This document shows positions 33,017 through 44,056 of a stretch of DNA of 64,000 nucleotides, piece by piece (position 1 is the first letter of the stretch; each line of letters begins with the position of its first letter). The notes under the pieces are model-generated. The model had not been told where the DNA came from, ran no database searches, and saw only the letters and a list, made by a program, of their open reading frames with translations. The stretch is from Stictocephala bisonia. Lineage: Eukaryota; Arthropoda; Insecta; Hemiptera; Membracidae. The position numbers and the translations under genes were made by a program. The stretch spans positions 124,001 to 188,000 of the forward strand of contig JAQJVL010000750.1 of the NCBI GenBank assembly GCA_035578905.1, read 5' to 3'.

Positions 33017-33357
33017 CATGATCGGACTCTGAGCATCCCTCGCCCTATCAACTTTTATCTCATGGTCGGATTCTGAGCATCCCTCGCCCTATCAACTTTT
33101 AGGTCATGATCGTATTCTGAGCATCCCTCGCCCTATCAACTTGTAGCTCATGGTCGGATTCTGAGCATCCCTCGCCCTATCAACTTTTAGGTCATGATCG
33201 TATTCTGAGCATCCCTCTCCCTATTAACTTGTAGCTCATGGTCGGATTCTGAGCATCCCTCGCCCTATCAACTTGTATCTCATGGTCGGATTCTGAGCAT
33301 CCCTCGCCCTATCAACTTATAGGTCATGGTCGGATCTGAGCATCCCTCGCCCTATCG
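33017..33357. repeat. 44-bp tandem array, about 8 copies
   Basis: Units begin catggtcgg/catgatcg at 33017, 33061, 33105, 33149, 33193, 33237, 33281 and 33325, exactly 44 bp apart. The core 'ctgagcatccctcgcccta' is nearly invariant. Part of the array alternates two subtypes ('tagctcatggtcggattc' and 'taggtcatgatcgtattc'), giving a partial 88-bp higher-order period. Confidence 0.9.
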
Positions 33358-33509
33358 GCCAGATTAATTATGAGAGATCTAATTCAAATAATTAATTTTA
33401 TTATAAAAGATGAGCTTTTTTTCGCTTAATTTTTCGCTTTTTGATGTACAGATTTCAGGTATGCCGGGGAGGCCTAATTCTCTGTTGTCAAAACATTGTC
33501 ATTGTATGG

Positions 33510-34006
33510 AACCCCAACATCGGTGTCGTAACATTTCGTCCCGGTAACATTTCGTCCCGGTAACATCTCGTCCCGATTCCACGGGCGTGGGGCTAGGTGT
33601 GAACTCTACCTGTCTACTAGTAACATCTCGTCCCGGCACATATGCTATTGTATGTTTGACAGGTCTACAAAAACTGTTTGTAGGACCCTCATACGTTTTA
33701 TACTTGTGCTTGTCTTCCGCCCTCCTCTCAATCGGCAAACACTATCAATTCCTCAATTAAGTTGGCAGTCTATATAATAAAAAATTAATAAAAAATTGGT
33801 TAGGTTAGGTTAGGTTAGGTTAGACCTTCGTTTACCTGAGTTGCGTTCCTCAACCCTTGTCAAACTTTCGTCGGGACGAGATGTTACTTTATTAGTTGGC
33901 TTAATAATTTGTAAAACTGAGCGGGACGAAATGTTCATTTTTTCTAGGAAATTGGCAGCGGGACGAAATGTTACCGGGACGAAATGTTACTGAACCCCAG
34001 CATCGG
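33510..34006. mobile_element. Inverted-repeat element with repeated GTAACATTTCGTCCC
   Basis: A perfect 30-bp inverted repeat at 33528-33557 and 33961-33990 consists of two copies of the 15-mer GTAACATTTCGTCCC. Further copies or variants occur inside in both orientations (about 33559, 33621, 33872, 33921). The flanks aaccccaacatcgg (33510-33523) and aaccccagcatcgg (33993-34006) match at 13 of 14 bases and may be a target-site duplication. There is no transposase. A (GGTTA)5 block lies inside. Confidence 0.65.
33798..33823. repeat. Interstitial TTAGG telomere-type repeat
   Basis: Five uninterrupted GGTTA units plus G, the canonical insect telomere pentamer (TTAGG)n. It is embedded in the inverted-repeat element, preceded by an A-rich stretch ('aaaaattggtta'). 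Confidence 0.85.
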
Positions 34007-34500
34007 CCCATTCGGATTCCTGCAGTCATTAACAAGCCTTCCTTAAATTCTTAGAAATAGCTCAGACCATACAGCTGCTTGTACCTCACTTATTTCTTAG
34101 CCAATTTAAACAGTTAAGGTATTAAAAAATTTGCCTCTGTTCGTAGTTGTGCAATAAGGTCTTAATGCTTCAATATTTTCAGCCTGAAGGGTATGGGAAG
34201 CCCACATAACGGTACGTTTTTCAGCCATAAGAATAACATGGAGAGAGATAAAAAGTTTTAACAGCCGTTGGAATGTTAACAACAGTGTTTGTAATATTGA
34301 GGAGGTTATATCGTTGATAATGTTAAACAAGTGAAGTTTGTAAGCACAGTTTCAATCACATTCGGTTGTAGGGCTCCGCTCAACTGAACTTGAATGTTTA
34401 AATAGTAATTTATTGTAGTTATTTTATTTATTTAATTAATCTTCAGCTGTTAAACAAAAACATATTAGTTATATACCAACCATTAAATGTGTTGAGTCGA
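34007..34500. other. Nothing recognised
   Basis: A minus-strand frame (34330-34106) is open and hydrophobic but shows no domain I can name. Confidence 0.35.
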
Positions 34501-34504
34501 CACT

Positions 34505-34955
34505 AGTGGTGTAATTCTGTGACCCAGCTACTTGGAGCCAAAGTGTTGTGGAGATTGTGATAGGTTGTAAGCTCGGTTCTGTTCTTAATACCGGCACGGC
34601 AGCCGATCAATGTTTGCCATCGACGTCGACACTATTTGAGAAGTCTGGGGTGTCCGTGTTGGGTGGTAGTCAAGGTTTAACGTTATGTAAGGAAGAGAAC
34701 AGTGTCAAGGTTGTCAGTCAGTTGAAAATCAGACTAAAATTGCATGGTTCGGATACCACGTAAAGCTGTTCGTCCCTTAAACGCACTTGAAATTGGACTA
34801 TTAATAAATATACTGTATATTTCTGGGGAACAGTGGAACAAATAATGACTACACTCATTCATCTACACCAACAGTCATCACACTCGTTCGCCCTTCTTAT
34901 TCGCCCATATCTTTACGATCTGTGTTTTACTATGAATAATGAATGAACAATAATA
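34505..34955 (+). mobile_element. SINE family A, full-length diverged copy
   Basis: Head 'actagtggtgtaattctgtgac' with 'ggttgtaagctcggttctg', middle 'gtccgtgttgggtggtagtcaagg' and 'ggttcggataccacgtaaagctg', and tail 'attcgcccatatctttacgatctgtg' ending in AATAATGAATGAACAAT. It is collinear with 40548-41010 along its whole length, with small indels. An open frame across 34548-34763 is incidental. Confidence 0.8.
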
Positions 34956-36060
34956 CTAATTTATTGTTTGATAGAAAATAAAACTAAAAAGTATATTGAC
35001 GATTTCATTTTAAAGTGAACGTTAGTACAAGTGAAATGAGAGTAATCATTGATATTGCTTGGCAAAACTTGATAATGGTTTTCTTTCAAGTCTTATGTTA
35101 TCATGTTGCAGTTGATTGTAAGTATGCAGGCTCCATTATCTCTGGAAGTGATGTAATAGGGCGTTTTATCGCGCTACTTAGCTGCCAACTTGTTGTTATA
35201 CTGTAATTACAATGGTTTTCGCCATAACGCCAGTAAATAATGCGTGTAGTAAAACTCAACTAGCAATCATTTAAGCAAAGCAACTTTTGAATTTAATATA
35301 TTATGGAGTAGTAAGCATCTGCATCTTTCAGAGCTTTTGTGAGCATTACTTAATGCAAAAAATCTACGGATTGTTGCGATCAAGACTGTTGTAGTGTGTA
35401 CAAGATATTTTAATGTGTCGAAGTTTCATATAATCACGTTGACTAGAAGTCGTCATCTTGATGAGGAGTGATGAGATTTATCCTAGATAAATATTGAAAT
35501 TGAAGAATAGCTGATACTTGTGTTTATATTTACAACTGATGGAAGTGTACATTCTACGTTACAATCGAGGTTCCTTGTTTGTCACAGACATTAAAATGTT
35601 TCATGTGTTAAAAGTACGCCAATCTCGGTGAGTAACCAGAGTACAATGACACTGTCCAGTCTAATGTAACGCAGTATCAAAGTGTTACACTGCGTGTACA
35701 ACTAACACATGGATTTTCCCAATTGACAGAACACTAAGATAAAGGTAGTATTTTTACATGTTGGCTTTACTGACCCGAAAACATTTTCTGCAAGTAAACA
35801 TCAATGGCCAACTCATATATTATCACTTTGTTCCATAATACACAGGCTCCTTCTTGTTGACAATCACGTGGTGTACATGACGTCCAAGGCATCAACGAGA
35901 GTGTTATTTTTGTTTTTTGGCTATGCTTGCCACAGGATACATTCTTTACATAGCTGATGGATAGTTACTTCATTATGAATATTAGGTCACCGACTCCTGA
36001 CTCTCGCGTTTACTTGATTGCGGTTTCCTTGGAGAGGGTTTGTCAAGTTGAAGAAATCTT
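34956..36060. other. Nothing recognised
   Basis: No repeat structure, RNA gene or exon supported. Confidence 0.4.
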
Positions 36061-36064
36061 GATC

Positions 36065-36345
36065 ATCCTCTCAACTCACGTTTACACAGAAGTCCTCCGG
36101 CCTTACACTGTCACAGAGGTCTTGAAAATACTCTTCCCTTTTACAGTTACACACAACTTTTGGCTATCTTCTCACATTTTTTACTTTCACAGAAGTCATG
36201 ACTGTCATCCCACCTCTTACACTTACGCAGAAGTCTTGACAATCCACCTACCTCTTACATTTGCATAGAAGTCTTGACTGTCCTCCACCTCTTAAACCAT
36301 TTGCATAGAAGTCTTGACTGTCCTCCACCTCTTAAACTTACACAT
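36065..36345. repeat. Tandem repeat, ~40-bp unit
   Basis: Units of the form '(t)g(c)atagaagtcttgactgtcctccacctcttacactta'; the last two copies are almost identical and earlier ones are diverged. A plus-strand frame reads through part of it and is a by-product. Confidence 0.7.
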
Positions 36346-36430
36346 GAAACTAGCTTAGCTCTAGTCTAGTTGACAGACCAAACTGTCTCCTTCTGACAAC
36401 GGCGTAGGTTCGACAGTCTTGTGACATTAA
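36346..36430. repeat. 91-bp satellite, left fragment before piggyBac
   Basis: 'actagcttagctctagtctagttgacagaccaaactgtctccttctgacaacgg...cttgtgacattaa' matches the 91-bp unit at 39.5-39.9 kb up to its internal TTAA, where the piggyBac element begins. Confidence 0.8.
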
Positions 36431-36826
36431 CCCGCCATAGGTCACCATGTTAGATGACAGCTAACAACAAATATTATTATACAGACATTTTTTTTATTCG
36501 GTGGCCTTTAACCCTATGCAGCCTCAAGTGCTTATTTGACTATATTTAAGACATTTTGCCGCTTTTGAATGTTAAGTTGGCTGTACTGACTCATCGCTAG
36601 GGAGGGGGAAAGTGGGGGCGCGCTGCCTGTGAGACGCCAGCTAGTAGGTGACTGACCACGTTGCAGTGTTTGTTAGCTGCCAGATATACGGGTGACCGAT
36701 CACGTTCGAGTTTTTTCACATTAGTTTTTACCTGCAAGTTGTTTTGATGTTATTAGTTTGTGTTTTTTATAGTGTATATATTGTAAATAGTTTGTTTGTT
36801 GTATATTACTTGTTTTGCATGAAGTT

Positions 36827-38893
36827 ATGGCAAGAGTACCTAATGATTTCGAAATATTGAACTGGATTGACGAGCCTGATGAGAATTTCGCTAAAGACAG
36901 TGATAATGAAAGTGATGCCCCTTCAGTGCATACAATTCATAATACGGACACAGATCAATCAGGAGACAGTGATAACGAAAATGGCCAACATGCTGCTGTC
37001 CATGATACAACGTATGACGAATAGAGAACCTCTACTAGCACCATTTCATTTTGTAGGAGAAGATAATTTCACAAGATGGTATGTAAACAAACCACCAAAA
37101 AATAGAAATAAAACTCCTCAGCAAAATATATTTGTAAAGTTGCCAGGTGTAAAAGGTCAGGCAAAGCAATGCAATACAATAATAGATTGCTGGAAAATTT
37201 TTTTCCCCAATGAAATAATACAGAATATTGTTAATTTTACAAATGTTGAGTTAAATAATATGAAAAACAGATATGAAAGGGGCATACAAGATTGTCCTCC
37301 TACACATTTTGAGGAAATATTGGCTTTTTTGGGGTTACTATACATGCTTGGTATAAAAAAGGCCAATCACCTCAACACTAGTGAAATGTGGACAACGGAT
37401 GGTACTGCACCAGACTTTTTTAGAGCTGTGATGACGGAAAAAAGGTTCCATCAACTTGTAAGAAGAATCCGGTTTGACGATCACCAAACTAGAGCTCAAC
37501 GTAAATCCATTGATAATTTAGCACCGATCCGCTAAGTATTTGACAAATTTGTAAAACATTGCATTGCGAGCTATACTCCAGGGGAGTATCTTACCATAGA
37601 CGAAATGCTGGAGGCCTTTAGGGGCAGATGTAAGTTCAGGCAATATTTGAGCAATAAGCCTGATAAGTATGGCCTAAAAATTTATGCAATGACTGATGCA
37701 AGAACCTTTTACACAGTCAACATGGAGGTGTACTGTGGTAGGCAGCCGAATGGTCCATTTTCACTAGATAATTCTACAGGTGCTGTTGTCAAACGATTGA
37801 TCAAACCTATAGATAAGACAGGGAGGAACATAACAATAGATAATTTTTATACCTCTGTTCCTTTGGCAAATGAACTATATAGATACCATCGGACAACAAT
37901 CGTAGGTACGATTCGAAAGGACAAACCTCAAATCCCTGCTATCTTCAAAAATGTGAAAGAAAGACCAGTGGCAAGTAGTATGTTTGGTTTTGGAGTTGAA
38001 CCAAATAATACTCTTTTGATGTCTTATGTAAAAAAAAAAAAAAAAAATGTTGATGCTGTCTACCTTGCACGATGATGATTGCATAGACCCTGAGACTGGC
38101 GACCGGTTCAAACCAGAGGTCATTACTTTTTATAATCTCACAAAAGGTGGGCTCGATGTAGTGGACAGGAAAAAAAAGAGTACAGTGTCAAGAGGATAAG
38201 CAACCGATGGCCTCTAACAATTTTCAATGGTTTGCTAAATCTAGTTACAATCAATAGCCACATAATTTATAGCAGTAACACTACAATCAAGATGGAAAGA
38301 AGAAACTACATAACAAGTCTTGCCAGAGACTTAGCTCGGCCCCACTAATGAAAAGAGCTTCTCTTCAGGTACTTCCAGTTGGGCTGAGAACAGTTATCTG
38401 TAACATCACTGGACAACCACTGTATCTACCACAAAATCCACGTGCAGGTACAGTTATTTTCATAAATGTGTCAGATTCTCAAGAGATAAATAAACTAATT
38501 AATAATTATGGTCTTAATGCTTTATGACAATAAAATATTATATCTTAAAAATATATAACTTAACCAAAAAACCAGACAGGCCCTAAAAAGGTTTTATTTC
38601 GCCAATAACTTTTCATAATCTTTCAATATTTTTTGTCTATTTATAATATGTAATTGTAATATAAACCCTAAAATGTACAAATTATTACACAAATAGGTAG
38701 CTGAAACAAATGTATTTTCCCAGATGCTGGAGGTCGACACCCACGGTTTAGTTTTTGCCTGACAAGGAAGAACAGATTCACTCCTATTGTATGTACTTCA
38801 TGCAACAAAAGAATCTGCAAAGAGCATACTACCGAGACAAAACACTGGTGCCCGGAATGTGTTCATGCCGATAACAACATGGAAGAAGTTTAA
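36827..38893 (+). pseudogene. piggyBac transposase, inactivated, with a putative intron
   Basis: Cut-and-paste DDD transposase. The ATG at 36827 opens an acidic N-terminus (MARVPNDFEILNWIDEPDEN). The frame shifts near 37010-37022; then come FHFVGEDNFTRWYVNKPP and the DDE_Tnp_1_7 core. Catalytic Asp positions survive in ITIDNFYTS (about 37833-37859), LTIDEMLEAFRGRC (about 37590-37632) and KGGLDVVDRKK (about 38145-38175). Lesions: a stop (taa, 37533-37535) where family members have an acidic residue before VFDKF, indels at A-runs near 38029-38047 and 38170-38178, and a frame break near 38345. The C-terminus, CTSCNKRICKEH...WCPEC, is the cysteine-rich (RING/PHD-like) end and lies after a GT-AG intron. 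The stop is at 38891-38893. Confidence 0.88.
38448..38723 (+). other. Putative intron in piggyBac transposase
   Basis: Donor gtgcag|gtacag at 38447/38448, acceptor tgtattttcccag| at 38723. Removing 276 bp joins PQNPRA to DAGGRHPRFSFC in frame (codon split after its first base), restoring continuity into the Cys-rich domain. The intron contains AATAAA at about 38530. It is inferred from splice signals and reading frame only. Confidence 0.7.
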
Positions 38894-39265
38894 AACATAA
38901 AAAGTTTAAGATTATATCTTGTAACTTAGTAGCCTATGTTAATTTAGCAGTACCATAAATATAAATTGTTTGAATCTTTATTTTGAGTTGTTATTTTCAT
39001 TATCCAAAATCAAACTAAAAAACTAATATACCGGTAATACAATTTTGTATGTTCAATATATTTAACATTGAAATAATTTTTTTAAAAATCAGGAATATTC
39101 TAAAAATTGATCAAAAGTATTACTTATCATTCCCACGTAACATTTATAATCATACATTTCCCGTAACACTATTATAACAGTTCATTTTTTTAAAAAGATC
39201 TATGTTAGATGCCAGCTATACAGGTGACCTATCGTGTTAGTCTGACTAAAGTGACCTATGGCGGG

Positions 39266-39960
39266 TTAATCACTGGAAGCCAGCTTAGCTACACCCCAGT
39301 TGACTAACCAAACAATCTCCTTCTGACAACGCCTTAGGCAAGGAGTATCAGAAGGAGTTTAGGAAGCTGGACTAGTGGTGGAAAAGTCTAGCGATATTAA
39401 TCACAGGAGGCCAACTTAATTATAGCTCTGTTTTCCTAACCGAAAAGTCCCTTTATGACACCGGCTTAGGCAAGGGGTGTCAGAAGGAGCTTAGGAAGCT
39501 TAGCTGGACTTTCACCACCGTGAGAAATTCTGGTGACATTAATCGCAGGAAGCTAGCTTAGGTATAGTCCAGTTGACCAACAAAACAGCCTCCTTCTTAC
39601 AAAGGCTTGGGTGTGAAAGTCTGGTGACATTAATCGCAGGAAGCTAGCTTAGGTATAGTCCAGTTGACTAACCAAACAGCCTCCTTCTTACAAAGACTTG
39701 GGTGTGAAAGTCTGGTGACATTAATCGCAGGAAGCTAGCTTAGGTATAGTCCAGTTGACTAACCAAACAGCCTCCTTCTTACAAAGACTTGGGTGTGAAA
39801 GTCTGGTGACATTAATCGCAGGAAGCTAGCTTAGGTATAGTCCAGTTGACTAACCAAACAGCCTCCTTCTTACAAAGGCTTGGGTGTGAAAGTCTGGTGA
39901 CATTAATCACTGGAAGCCAGCTTAGCTATAGCCCAGTTGTTTAACCGAACGGTCACCTTC
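39266..39960. repeat. 91-bp satellite array
   Basis: Starts of 'ggtgacattaatcgcagg' fall at 39532, 39623, 39714, 39805 and 39896, exactly 91 bp apart, with near-identical units ('cttaggtatagtccagttga', 'ccaaacagcctccttctta'). To the left two older units of about 130 bp contain an extra ~40-bp segment ('aaggrgtatcagaaggag...'). Every unit has one TTAA, the target chosen by the adjacent piggyBac element. Confidence 0.92.
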
Positions 39961-40547
39961 TCACAACGGCTCATCGACACAATAGTAGGCCTACAACTGC
40001 ATTAGTAAGATTTCGTTTCATATTAGACTGAGGTTTTAGAAACTAGGCGTTAAACATATGTAAGCCAGGTCGTCCAGTATTTCAAATTAATAGTAAGATG
40101 TATTTTCTTCTAACAAGAAACAGTTCTTAGATGTTCCTGCGAGGTCGAGCAGCGTTACCACACAATAGAAGGTGACTTACTTTATTTGAATTGAGTGTAA
40201 GAAAGTTGGTCTTAAATGACTTAAGCCAGGGCATCCAGCGCTTTAACTTAAAATAGGTGTGATAAAGGAGGCCTTGGAAGTCGTTGAGCGCTGGAGTAAG
40301 TGATACTGCGACGCGGCTCTCTTGTGTAACGGTTTTCATTTCCCTGGTCGTCGTGTGTTTCGCCACGGGCTCTAGTGCTGATGAAACGATTGTTTTAGCC
40401 TGAATCCCTACGTCGGTGAGTCAACACTCTCAATGTGATTAATAGTTATGTAACTACGTCGTGCCCCCTCCCCCCTATTCAGTTAGTATCCCAATATATC
40501 GATCATTTTATACTGTTATAAATATAATAAGCCGAATAATACGTCGG

Positions 40548-41010
40548 CACTGGTGGCGCAGTGCTGTAACCCAGCTACTCGGGGACAAAGTGTTTGGGAG
40601 ATTGTAGGCGATAGGTTCCATGCTCGGTACTCTTAATACCGACACGGCGTCCGCTCAATGGTTGCCATCAACGTAGACACTACTAGAGAGATCTGGAGTG
40701 TCCGTGTTGAATGGTAGTCAAGGTTCAGATGTTGTGTAGTGAAGAGAACTGAGTGTCAGACTTGTCAGTTAGCTGAAAATCAGACCAACACTACGTGGTT
40801 CGGATTCCACGTAAAGCTGTAGGTCCCATAATTGCCCTGGCTATTGGGCTATTAATAAATAGTCCTTTCTGAGCTAAGTCGAACTCAGATAGTAACAATG
40901 ACTACACTCGTTCATCTACACTCATCACACTCATTCACTCCTCATATTCGCCCATATATCTACGATCGGCGTCTTACAGATGAATATTGAATAATGAATG
41001 AATAATGAAT
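40548..41010 (+). mobile_element. SINE family A, best full-length copy
   Basis: Head GGCACTGGTGGCGCAGTGCTG (A-box-like TGGCGCAGTG), and GGTTCCATGCTC (B-box-like) about 60 bp later, as in tRNA-derived SINEs. A unique body of about 250 bp follows. The tail 'gtaacaatgactacactcgttcatctacactcat...cgcccatatatctacgatcggcgtcttacagatg' ends in (AATAATG)n-like repeats. Other copies: 21110-21240, 22905-23070 and 34505-34955. Confidence 0.82.
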
Positions 41011-41552
41011 GCGAACTAGTTTACTGTAATTTTGTTGAATTTACTTATATTCGGGAAAAAATTATTTTTATCGTAACAGTATTTTTATTATATACCGGCT
41101 AGCTTATTCATGTACCATAAGTAACAATTCGTCAACTGCAATGTCTCCTTCCATGTAGATAAATTGTCTATTGTACAACTTATCCGTCCATGTAAGTTTT
41201 GGTTTTATTTGTTCTGTTTAAGAAGGTGTCAGGTTTCATATGGAAATGAAGTACCATGGAGGCTTTGTTATTCAAAAGTTCGCGATATATATTCATTCAT
41301 TTCCTCGAAACAAAACAAATAATGGCATCACTTTGTTTGTAAAAAACGCCCTGTAAAGAAATAGACCGACGAACAACATGGACATTCAAGCTATTGAAAA
41401 CCCATGTCTTTAAATGGAAATTTGTGTATTTTTAATAAGTTTGTTTACTAGCAAAACCTACGCTTTAATCTCAACTTCAATGTTTGTTTTTTTAGGTACT
41501 CCGACGATTGTGACTGTACTGTGTGCTCAAGTTTCAATTAAAACACATTGAA
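41011..41552. other. Nothing recognised
   Basis: AT-rich, no supported feature. Confidence 0.4.
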
Positions 41553-41625
41553 AGTCGGTGGTCGAGCGTCAGGACGTTAGCACCGAGTAAGAGATATAGC
41601 GCAAGTTCGAATAATGGCCTTGACT
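41553..41625 (+). repeat. tRNA-like sequence (tRNA pseudogene or SINE head)
   Basis: 'gtcggtggtcgagcgtcaggac' contains TGGTCGAGCG (A-box pattern TRGYNNARNNG), and 'gcaagttcgaataatggc' 45 bp later resembles a B-box (GTTCGAA). A perfect acceptor stem is not visible, so it is unlikely to be a working tRNA. Confidence 0.45.
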
Positions 41626-41676
41626 GTTAGTTTTTACCTTTAATATTCACCTTGTACCGTACTGGTTCTCCCCCTT

Positions 41677-41727
41677 TCTCTCTCTCTCTCTCTCTCTCTC
41701 TCCCTCCCTCTCTCCCTCTTTCCCTCT
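41677..41727. repeat. (TC)n microsatellite
   Basis: About 12 pure TC units followed by imperfect TCCC/TC repeats. Confidence 0.9.
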
Positions 41728-42189
41728 GAATTAGTTACCAGCACAGATCACTAGACTATGGGGAATGGGCAGAGTAAGGTTAAAAAGGAGATTGGAGATG
41801 TTGCATTTGATCAGATTCAGAAAAGAATTTGTTTGAAGTGAAATCTGTCTTCACTTGATCACACAAAGTAATCGAATCTGTGTATGACAACAGTGATAAT
41901 GTCACAATTCTGTTATCACTTGATTAATTTCCCCGCAACATACTGGCCCGAATGGATAGCGGCATACATGACCGCCTGCGTCTTTTCAGTGTAACATAAT
42001 TACAATTAGTAATGCATTGGTAAATCATTCGCATTAAATATTGGGGTAAACGGTGGGTAATGAATGATTTTAGACAAAATAAAATCATATTGTTAACCGT
42101 GTCCGCCTCTAAACATACATATTAGTAAAAAAAGTTATTAATGAGTCAACATCTCATTTTGTTCAGTATATGTAGCATTCAAACAATCT
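41728..42189. other. Nothing recognised
   Basis: No supported feature. Confidence 0.4.
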
Positions 42190-42370
42190 GTGGATAAGTT
42201 GGTCGGTACGATAATGGGTTAGCATAGGATAATTATAAAAGTTCTCATTTAAGTTTAAAGGGAATTAGTTGATAACCTTCAGCAGTTCATTCATAAATGT
42301 GTTATTCTTTAACGGCACTTATTAGTCGGCCTTAGTTTAAAAAAAATTACATATTCACCCATAAACGTGC
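42190..42370 (+). mobile_element. SINE family B, decayed plus-strand copy
   Basis: 'agttggtcggtacgataatgggtt' (head), 'agttgataaccttcagcagttcatt' and 'acttattagtcggccttagttt' keep the order of family B read from head to tail. The B-box and tail are badly diverged. Confidence 0.55.
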
Positions 42371-42403
42371 AATGGTAGACCCAAAAATGTTGGGTTTATA
42401 ATC

Positions 42404-42556
42404 ATGTTGGGTCTAAGAAGGTGGCTTATGGTTGTACGAACACAACCAGATGGCTTATGGTTGTACGAACTAAGTAGGCGAGAGATGTACGACTGTACGT
42501 GCTACAATACATGTGCAGTGGTGACCCGCCCACCCATACATGTGCAGTGGTGTCCT
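42404..42556. repeat. Short local duplications
   Basis: 'tggcttatggttgtacgaac' occurs twice in tandem (about 42421-42472), and 'atacatgtgcagtggtg' occurs twice about 30 bp apart (about 42508-42553). Confidence 0.7.
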
Positions 42557-42859
42557 GCTTACAGAGCCTCATGAACAAGGATTGATTTCTTATTAACATA
42601 ATTATTGGAAACTAAAGATTATAAATATTATTTAACCTATATAGAAATCACTAGGACATAACCTATTTAAAGTCTCTGCAACTATGAGACTAAAAGTGTA
42701 AGAGACGATATTGTAATCCTAACTTCCCAAGTCGCGTTTAATTTTAATGAATTTATATTTAATGTAATCGGAAATACAAATGTTATTCCAGCCGAGTAGA
42801 TACAATTTAGTGTTACATTAACAAAATACTGAGATAGAATTTATCCTACATAGATATTT

Positions 42860-43920
42860 CACATCATATTCACTCAATTCGGGTCATGCAACTGTTTTGA
42901 GAGAAAGTAGTGTCTCAGCTCTAATGATGTAGCCGCAATCATTGAGCCCGCACGCCTATTCCTTGCTGGATTGAGACAAGATAGCAATCTGGAGAGAAAC
43001 CTAGATTGGTCTTCATGCTTAAGATGTTTTAGGCTCATTTTCTAGTCAAAGTCAGCGATCTCTTCCCTGTGGGATATTTCTTTCGAATGCTAATGTGTCT
43101 AAACAATTTGTCTTGAACTTTTTGGAAGCCCTTTATAAGCTCGACTAAATAAGTTCTCAGCCACTGGGGGAACTGCAAGAACACATGATCAAATAACTAA
43201 CAATTTTTCAATTTGTTGTACAATAAATTCATTTGGAAGTTCGGATAACTATATTTGCAAGAATCAACACCTTCCTCAAGGAGATCCCCTTGATGCAACA
43301 CTATCCACACAAACCTTGACCCCAACAATCCAAATGTTTAAATGCACTGGAACAAATTACAATCACTTTCTCTCTCACTAAGATTCACGTTGCCAGCATT
43401 AACAAGACTTGCGCTGATGATACAGTCCGCGATGTCCGATGTGAGTGCCATGAATAGCTTAAGTACTCACGTGCAGTTCTTGTCAAATTTTAGAAGGAGA
43501 TAAATCATCGGAGATTGCAATCTTAACAGTCAAGTAGGAGACTGATTCTAATTACGAAAGAAGACCGTTGTGAAGCTTAAACCAATGAACATTTTTCCCA
43601 ACAGAATTGAGAGCTTCACCCGATCGAAGGTCTTATAGAAATAAATGGGCAATTATTGACTTGATTGGCACTTTAATATCTTATCAACATAACCTGAAAT
43701 TGAGTCAAGCTTGTAGCAACCGAAAGGTACGTGTAAAGACCGTGCTTGCATTTCGAGATCACCTAATATGATCGCTCTTCTAACAGCAATAAATCCTTGG
43801 CATGCTTAGACATTTAATGGTGTATCCCAGACTCTTAGATTTAATAATGGATGCAGCTTATCCCATCTGGAGTACGTCTGGAAATAACGTTGTCCTGGGA
43901 AGGGATAAAAAGTGTTTCGA
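42860..43920 (-). pseudogene. Heavily decayed LINE RT
   Basis: Minus-strand frames give IYFYKTFDRVKLSILLGKM near 43650-43595 (RT block with the first catalytic Asp: F-KAFD-V-HS-LL-KL). Further on comes FDHVFLQFPQWL followed by VELIKGFQKVQDKLFRHIS near 43190-43080, matching the post-RT 'IERVQ-RFLRF' segment of Jockey/CR1-type ORF2. Between them the 'ADD' block is not readable. Stops occur in every frame. It is older than the other LINE copies here. Boundaries are approximate. Confidence 0.6.
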
Positions 43921-44056
43921 AGAAAGGGTTTAATTAGTTGAGTTAAGAGGTTCACCACAGCAACCCATGGATTGTCAAGGCCACAAGTAATTTGTTACGT
44001 TGCTTGTCAGTTTTTGCTTAGGCTTTCTTTCTAGTAAAGGTACATGATATATCTAA

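Larger units (their letters stand above)
36431..39265 (+). mobile_element. piggyBac-type DNA transposon, decayed
   Basis: Perfect 15-bp terminal inverted repeat: CCCGCCATAGGTCAC at 36431-36445 and GTGACCTATGGCGGG at 39251-39265. TTAA occurs on both sides (36427-36430 and 39266-39269). Subterminal pairs 'ttagatgacagct'/'ttagatgccagct' are also present. Total 2835 bp. It carries a transposase gene in the + orientation with several inactivating changes. Both flanks are pieces of the same 91-bp satellite, so the insertion site is unambiguous. Confidence 0.93.

Noticed and set aside
34106..34330. Minus-strand 74-codon frame as part of a receptor or enzyme
   Set aside because: Hydrophobic, but without a recognisable family pattern; a name would be a guess.
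36867..37535. 222-codon frame as a complete protein
   Set aside because: It is an internal part of a frameshifted piggyBac transposase. The true ATG lies upstream in another frame, and the stop at 37533-37535 is a mutation.
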